A stretch of 26,393 bases of DNA from JAISXK01 sp031549625 (GTDB taxonomy: Bacteria; Bacillota; Clostridia; Christensenellales; CAG-138): NCBI GenBank assembly GCA_031549625.1, contig JAVBPK010000117.1:1-26393 (forward strand). The letters run 5' to 3'. Position 1 is the stretch's first letter; each line of letters opens with the position of its first letter. This document shows positions 22,395 through 26,393 of this stretch, piece after piece. The translations under genes and the position numbers were made by a program. The notes under the pieces were generated by a model. The model saw only the letters and a list, made by a program, of their open reading frames with translations, ran no database searches and was not told the origin of the DNA.

Positions 22395-23447
22395 ATGGAC
22401 GACAGGCATTTGATCGAGCTGTTCGATGTCTCCAAGGACTACGAAGGGGACGCGGCCTTAAAAAATATCGACCTGTACATCAAGCACGGTGAGTTTTTAA
22501 CATTGCTTGGCCCTTCGGGCTGCGGCAAAACGACCATGCTGCGCATTATCGCGGGCTTCGTAATGCCTTCGTCCGGCCGCGTGGTGATGGACGGGGTAGA
22601 CGTGGCGCATGTGCCGCCATACAAGCGGCGCGTGAACACAGTGTTCCAGAAATACGCGCTGTTTCCGCATCTGAACGTGTTTGATAATGTGGCGTTTGGG
22701 CTCAAAATCAAAAAGGTGCCCAAGGCTGAAATAGAAACGCGCGTAAACGCGCTTTTGGAACTGGTAAACTTAAAGGGCTATGGCAAACGCTGGGTAGAAC
22801 AGCTTTCGGGCGGGCAGCAGCAGCGCGTAGCGATTGCGCGGGCGCTGGTAAACGAGCCGGAAGTATTGCTGCTGGACGAACCGCTGGGCGCCTTGGATTT
22901 GCAGCTCCGCAAGGGCATGCAGGTAGAGCTCAAGCGCATGCAGCAGCGTTTGGGAATCACGTTTATTTACGTAACGCACGATCAGGAAGAAGCGCTGACT
23001 ATGAGCGACACCATCGTCGTCATGAAAGAGGGTGTTATTCAGCAGATCGGCACACCGCAGGATATCTACAACGAGCCAAAGACCGCGTTTGTTGCCGATT
23101 TTATAGGCGAAAGCAACATACTGCCCGGCACGATGGTGAAGGACTATTCTGTGCGGTTTAACGGGCGCGAATATGCCTGCGTGGACAAAGGCTTTGGCGT
23201 GGAAGCGCCCGTAGGCGTCGTTGTACGGCCCGAGGACGTGGATATTCTGCCCATGGAAGCTGTGGCGGAAAACGGTCTGACGGGCATCGTAAAATCCGTT
23301 CTGTTTATGGGCGTACATTACGAAATCCAGGTGAGCGCGGAAGGATTTACATGGCTTATACATACCACCGATCCGGTGGGCGTTGACGAGCAGGTTGGGC
23401 TGCAAATACTCCCCGACGCCATACACATCATGAGGGCGCAGGCATGA
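22395..23447 (+). CDS. potA: Spermidine/putrescine ABC transporter ATP-binding protein PotA
   Basis: 350 residues; the cytoplasmic ATPase that powers polyamine import. Walker A GPSGCGKT (39-46), Q-loop 'FQKYALFPH' (Gln85), ABC signature LSGGQ (137-141), Walker B VLLLDE (157-162), D-loop 'GALD', and switch His195 in 'VTHDQEEA'. The C-terminal part (about 235-350) is a TOBE regulatory domain ('FIGESNILPG', 'VVVRPEDVDIL'), typical of the PotA/MalK-like group. The length is usual for PotA. GGGGAG precedes the ATG. The stop overlaps the potB ATG (ATGA), showing tight coupling. Confidence 0.95.
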   Translation: MDDRHLIELFDVSKDYEGDAALKNIDLYIKHGEFLTLLGPSGCGKTTMLRIIAGFVMPSSGRVVMDGVDVAHVPPYKRRVNTVFQKYALFPHLNVFDNVAFGLKIKKVPKAEIETRVNALLELVNLKGYGKRWVEQLSGGQQQRVAIARALVNEPEVLLLDEPLGALDLQLRKGMQVELKRMQQRLGITFIYVTHDQEEALTMSDTIVVMKEGVIQQIGTPQDIYNEPKTAFVADFIGESNILPGTMVKDYSVRFNGREYACVDKGFGVEAPVGVVVRPEDVDILPMEAVAENGLTGIVKSVLFMGVHYEIQVSAEGFTWLIHTTDPVGVDEQVGLQILPDAIHIMRAQA

Positions 23448-24262
23448 AGCGCTCCATATTCGCCACGCCCTACGTAATCTGGATGGGCATATTCATATTC
23501 GCGCCTATGCTGCTGATCGCGTATTATGCGTTTACGGCGAAGGGCTCGTTCACGCTTGCCAATTTACAGGCGGCGTTTGAACCGCTGTTCATGCAGGTTC
23601 TTTTGCGCTCCGTTTGGATGGCGTTTCGCGCTACGCTGATTTGCCTGCTGCTTGGCTATCCGGTGGCATACTTGCTTTCGCGCATGCGGCCGAGCACGGC
23701 TACGCTTATTTCCGTGTTTTTCATCGTGCCCATGTGGATGAACTTCCTGCTTCGCACATACGCGTGGCAGGTTTTGCTCGATTCGAGCGGCATACTAAAC
23801 AGCATGCTGCAATCGCTGGGGTTTGCCCCGCGCCAGTTTCTTTTTACGGAAAGCGCGGTCATGCTGGGCATGGTATACAATTTCCTGCCTTTCATGATAC
23901 TGCCCATTCACACCGTGCTGATGAAGATGGACGCTTCCCACGTGGAGGCGGCGCGGGATTTGGGCGCAAACGGCATGCAGACATTCCTGAAGGTTGTGCT
24001 GCCGCTTTCCATGCCCGGCGTTATTTCCGGCATTACCATGGTGTTTATCCCCGCCATCACCACATTCGCCATTTCCCGCCTGCTGGGCGGCGGCAAATTC
24101 ATGATGTACGGCGACCTCATCGAAAACCAGTTTTTGCTTATGAATGACTGGGGCACAGGCTCTTCGCTTTCGTTCGTGCTGCTCGTGCTGGTGCTCATCA
24201 GCATGGCCATCATGCGCCGCGCGGAAGGTTCCGTTGGCGAGGAAGGCGGCAAACTATGGTAA
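23444..24262 (+). CDS. potB: Spermidine/putrescine ABC transporter permease PotB
   Basis: 272 residues; the first of two membrane permease subunits, with about six transmembrane helices. The N-terminus 'FATPYVIWMGIFIFAPMLLIAYYAF' is the usual PotB first helix. The EAA cytoplasmic loop that docks onto the ATPase appears as 'HVEAARDLGANGMQTFLKVVLPLSMPGVISG' (about 166-196). The C-terminal 'ITTFAISRLLGGGKFMMYGDLIENQFL' is typical of PotB. It starts within the potA stop (ATGA) and overlaps the potC start by 7 bases, so potABC are translated as a coupled block. Confidence 0.94.
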   Translation: MKRSIFATPYVIWMGIFIFAPMLLIAYYAFTAKGSFTLANLQAAFEPLFMQVLLRSVWMAFRATLICLLLGYPVAYLLSRMRPSTATLISVFFIVPMWMNFLLRTYAWQVLLDSSGILNSMLQSLGFAPRQFLFTESAVMLGMVYNFLPFMILPIHTVLMKMDASHVEAARDLGANGMQTFLKVVLPLSMPGVISGITMVFIPAITTFAISRLLGGGKFMMYGDLIENQFLLMNDWGTGSSLSFVLLVLVLISMAIMRRAEGSVGEEGGKLW

Positions 24263-25077
24263 AACGGCTTCGTACCTTCTTTAAGGGCACGTATATCGGG
24301 CTCATGCTGCTTTTCCTGTACGCGCCCATTGCGGTTTTAATATTCTTCTCGTTTAACTCTTCCAAAACCATGGGGCACTGGACAGGCTTTTCCCTGGCGT
24401 GGTACGAAGCGCTTTTCAAAGACTCCATGATTATGCATGCGCTTAGCGTCACGCTCATTATCGCCGTCAGCTCCGCGCTGATCGCCACTGCCATCGGCAC
24501 GTTTGCCGCGGTCGGGCTGCATTCCATGCGCAAAGGCCCCCGCATTGTCATAGAAAACATCAGCCAGCTGCCCGTGGTGAATCCCGACCTGGTGACGGGC
24601 GTATCGCTCATGATGCTTTTCGCTTTCATCGGCCTCAAAAACGGCTACGCGCGCCTGCTGATCGCGCATATCACGTTTAACATTCCCTACGTGATCTTTT
24701 CCGTTATGCCTAAGCTGCGCCAGAGCTCCAACCGCCTGTACGAGGCGGCGCTCGACCTGGGCTGCACGCCCCTGCAGGCGCTGTGGAAGGTGGTTTTGCC
24801 CGATATCATGCCGGGCGTGATTTCTGGCTTCATACTGGCGTTCACCCTTTCGCTGGACGATTTTGTGGTCAGCTATTTTTCCACACAGGGCGTTGAAAAT
24901 CTGTCCATCTATATCTATTCCATGGCGCGGCGCGGCATCAATCCCAAGATCAACGCGCTATCCACGCTGATGTTTGTGGCGGTGGTTACGCTGCTGCTGA
25001 TTGTGAATATGCGCTCCATACGGCAGGAAAAGGAAGCGGCTATCCAACGCAAGAAAGTGGCCAAAAAAACAGCATAA
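24256..25077 (+). CDS. potC: Spermidine/putrescine ABC transporter permease PotC
   Basis: 273 residues; the second permease subunit. 'LLFLYAPIAVLIFFSFNSSKTMGHWTGFSLAWYEALF' is the canonical PotC N-terminus. The EAA loop is 'LYEAALDLGCTPLQALWKVVLPDIMPGVISGFILAFTLSLDDFVVSYF' (about 160-207). The 'SLDDFVVSYF' helix is characteristic of PotC. Six membrane helices are apparent, with a basic C-terminal tail. It overlaps potB by 7 bases. A 62-base gap with a hairpin separates it from potD. Confidence 0.94.
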   Translation: MVKRLRTFFKGTYIGLMLLFLYAPIAVLIFFSFNSSKTMGHWTGFSLAWYEALFKDSMIMHALSVTLIIAVSSALIATAIGTFAAVGLHSMRKGPRIVIENISQLPVVNPDLVTGVSLMMLFAFIGLKNGYARLLIAHITFNIPYVIFSVMPKLRQSSNRLYEAALDLGCTPLQALWKVVLPDIMPGVISGFILAFTLSLDDFVVSYFSTQGVENLSIYIYSMARRGINPKINALSTLMFVAVVTLLLIVNMRSIRQEKEAAIQRKKVAKKTA

Positions 25078-25080
25078 TAT

Positions 25081-25102
25081 GCGCAATTTTTATAAAATGC
25101 GC
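25081..25102 (+). promoter_or_regulatory. Intercistronic hairpin between potC and potD
   Basis: GCGC-ATTTT (25081-25090, one bulged A at 25085) pairs with AAAAT-GCGC (25094-25102) around a TAT loop. It lies 3 bases after the potC stop. Without a T-run it is not a full terminator; it may protect or separate the permease and binding-protein parts of the mRNA. Confidence 0.4.
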
Positions 25103-25139
25103 GTTAAATATGAAGAACATTTATTTTGGAGGTATTGAA

Positions 25140-26189
25140 ATGAAAAAAGTTGCCCTGTTTCTCGTTTTTGCGCTTGTTGCGTGCCTGTTTTCCGGCTGCG
25201 GGTCTGCCGCGGGTGATTCCGATATCGTCACGCTGAACGTGCTGAACTGGGGCGATTATATCGATGAATCCGTATTGGGCATGTTTGAGGAAGCGAACCC
25301 CGGCATAAAAGTAAACTACACCACGGCAGCCAGCAACGAGGAAATGCTTGTTAAGCTTTCCGCGCCGGATTCCGTGTATGACGTTTGTTTTCCTTCCGAC
25401 TACATCATAGAGCGCATGATACAGGACGACATGCTGCACGAGCTGGATAAGGCAAACCTGCCTAATCTGTCCAACATCGACCCGCGCTTCCTCGATCTGT
25501 CGTTTGATCCGGGCAACAAATATTCCGTGCCGTATATGTGGGGCACGGTAGGCATTTTGTATAATTCCACCATGGTGGACGAAGAGGTCACAAGCTGGCG
25601 CATATTCTGGGACGAAAAGTACGCCGGCCAAATCCTCATGTATGACAGCATCCGCGATACCATCGGCATCACTTTAAAGATGCTTGGCCGCCCCATCAAT
25701 ACGCGTGAAGAATCCGATATACTGGACGCGCAAAACGCGCTAATTGAACAAAAGCCTCTTGTTAAAGCGTATCTCGACGACCCCATTAAATCCACCATGA
25801 TTAACAACGGCGGCGCCATGGCCGTGGTGTATTCCGGCGACGCTATGTGGTGCATGGAAGAAAACGAGGATCTCCGCTTCGTGGTGCCGGAAGAAGGCAG
25901 CAATGTCTGGTTTGATAATATCATCATTCCAAAAACCTCCAAGCACACAAAGGAGGCCGAATTGTTCATCAATTTCCTTTGCGACGCGGAAATCGCCAAG
26001 CTCAATACCGAATACATTGGCTTCTCCTCTCCCAACCAGGCGGTAAAAGAGCTGCTGGATCCCGAATGGATGGAGGACGAAACCTACAATCCGCCGCAAG
26101 AAGTGCTCGACCGCTGCGAAGTCTTCCACGACCTCGGCGATTTTATCGAAGTGTTTAACTCGGCTTGGAACAGAGTGAAAGCCGCGTAG
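25140..26189 (+). CDS. potD: Spermidine/putrescine-binding lipoprotein PotD
   Basis: 349 residues; the extracellular polyamine-binding protein that feeds PotABC. It has a lipoprotein signal peptide, 'MKKVALFLVFALVACLFSGC', with lipobox Cys20, as expected in a Gram-positive. The mature protein begins 'VTLNVLNWGDYIDESVLGMFEEANPGIKV', a PotD hallmark. It continues with 'DVCFPSDYIIERMI', 'YSVPYMWGTVGILYN' and 'VVYSGDAMWCM', which contain the aromatic and acidic residues that line the polyamine pocket in PotD. I chose ATG at 25140 because GGAGGT lies seven bases upstream and the signal peptide starts there; a frame start at 25110 would spoil the signal. Last gene of the operon, followed by a strong terminator. 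Confidence 0.95.
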   Translation: MKKVALFLVFALVACLFSGCGSAAGDSDIVTLNVLNWGDYIDESVLGMFEEANPGIKVNYTTAASNEEMLVKLSAPDSVYDVCFPSDYIIERMIQDDMLHELDKANLPNLSNIDPRFLDLSFDPGNKYSVPYMWGTVGILYNSTMVDEEVTSWRIFWDEKYAGQILMYDSIRDTIGITLKMLGRPINTREESDILDAQNALIEQKPLVKAYLDDPIKSTMINNGGAMAVVYSGDAMWCMEENEDLRFVVPEEGSNVWFDNIIIPKTSKHTKEAELFINFLCDAEIAKLNTEYIGFSSPNQAVKELLDPEWMEDETYNPPQEVLDRCEVFHDLGDFIEVFNSAWNRVKAA

Positions 26190-26201
26190 GATTGCGCACG
26201 C

Positions 26202-26241
26202 AAAAACGGAGCGGGACAATTTGTCTTCGCTCCGTTTTTTT
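26202..26241 (+). terminator. Intrinsic terminator of the pot operon
   Basis: ACGGAGCG (26206-26213) pairs with CGCTCCGT (26228-26235), and GACA with TGTC inside, followed by seven T residues (26235-26241). It lies 12 bases after the potD stop. Confidence 0.9.
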
Positions 26242-26249
26242 GTTGGAAT

Positions 26250-26393
26250 GATGGGCGCCGCTCGCCCCCGTTGTGTGGGGCGGGGGCCCCGTGGCCCCCC
26301 CCCCCCTGGGTCCCCTCCCCCCCCCATAGCGACAACCCCCGTTTTTTGGGAGCCGCGCCAAACAAAAAACCGCCAAAGGGACTAGTCCCTTTG
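26250..26393. repeat. GC-rich hairpin repeat region at the right edge
   Basis: No credible gene. GGGCG (26253-26257) can pair with CGCCC (about 26263-26267). Long C runs lie at about 26296-26327, and an exact 20-nt palindrome with half CAAAGGGACT occupies 26374-26393. The AAGGGAC...GTCCCTT motif and the GATGGGCGC start resemble modules of the array at 15640-15686. The element probably continues beyond the window. The C homopolymers may hide sequencing errors. Confidence 0.55.

Overview
The window looks like a stretch of chromosome from a GC-rich member of the Firmicutes, class Clostridia. A Christensenellales- or Oscillospirales-like lineage is my guess and the weakest part of this call. The evidence is a methionine T-box leader, an FMN riboswitch in front of an ECF-type riboflavin transporter (RibU), a fused E1 alpha-beta 2-oxoacid dehydrogenase, a PotABCD operon led by an XRE-cupin regulator, strong Shine-Dalgarno sequences and sigma-A type promoters with TATACT/TATAAT -10 boxes. 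It is mostly housekeeping and metabolic DNA. I see no phage, transposase, CRISPR array, rRNA or tRNA.

Layout. Positions 1-3916 (minus strand) hold a membrane-anchored partial protein (DUF3592-like), a free-standing E2-like acyltransferase domain whose catalytic histidine is replaced, and a P-type Ca2+ ATPase. A back-to-back divergent promoter pair at 4025-4085 separates these from plus-strand genes: a PHP-domain phosphoesterase that appears to be leaderless, a class B penicillin-binding protein, a LOG-family protein and a UspA-like protein. Positions 8157-9023 are a textbook promoter - FMN riboswitch - terminator - ribU unit. rarD (minus) and murG (plus) diverge from a region with a perfect 22-nt palindrome, and rarD has a structured leader. 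A promoter and Met T-box at 11249-11562 control metG, which is followed closely by tatD. A minus-strand pair (small acidic protein, tRNA1(Val)-type methyltransferase) faces tatD.

Positions 15515-21141 encode a complete 2-oxoacid dehydrogenase complex in the order E2, E3, then a fused E1 alpha-beta. The E2 gene is preceded by a roughly 270-bp array of near-perfect hairpins bounded by inverted repeats. The E1 gene is preceded by a roughly 115-nt nested-stem RNA candidate that I cannot assign to a known class; I consider it the most interesting novel signal here. A small minus-strand gene and an AT-rich regulatory region follow. Then comes an XRE-cupin regulator with potA, potB, potC and potD for spermidine/putrescine uptake, closed by a strong intrinsic terminator at 26202-26241. 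The last 140 bases hold GC-rich hairpin repeats related to those at 15640 and 21150.

How the genes work together: the dehydrogenase complex (E1, lipoyl-E2, E3) forms one acyl-CoA-producing machine. The XRE-cupin protein probably senses polyamines and controls PotABCD. RibU supplies riboflavin, hence FAD for the E3 subunit, under FMN feedback. PBP and MurG are cell-wall functions that are not linked in one operon here.
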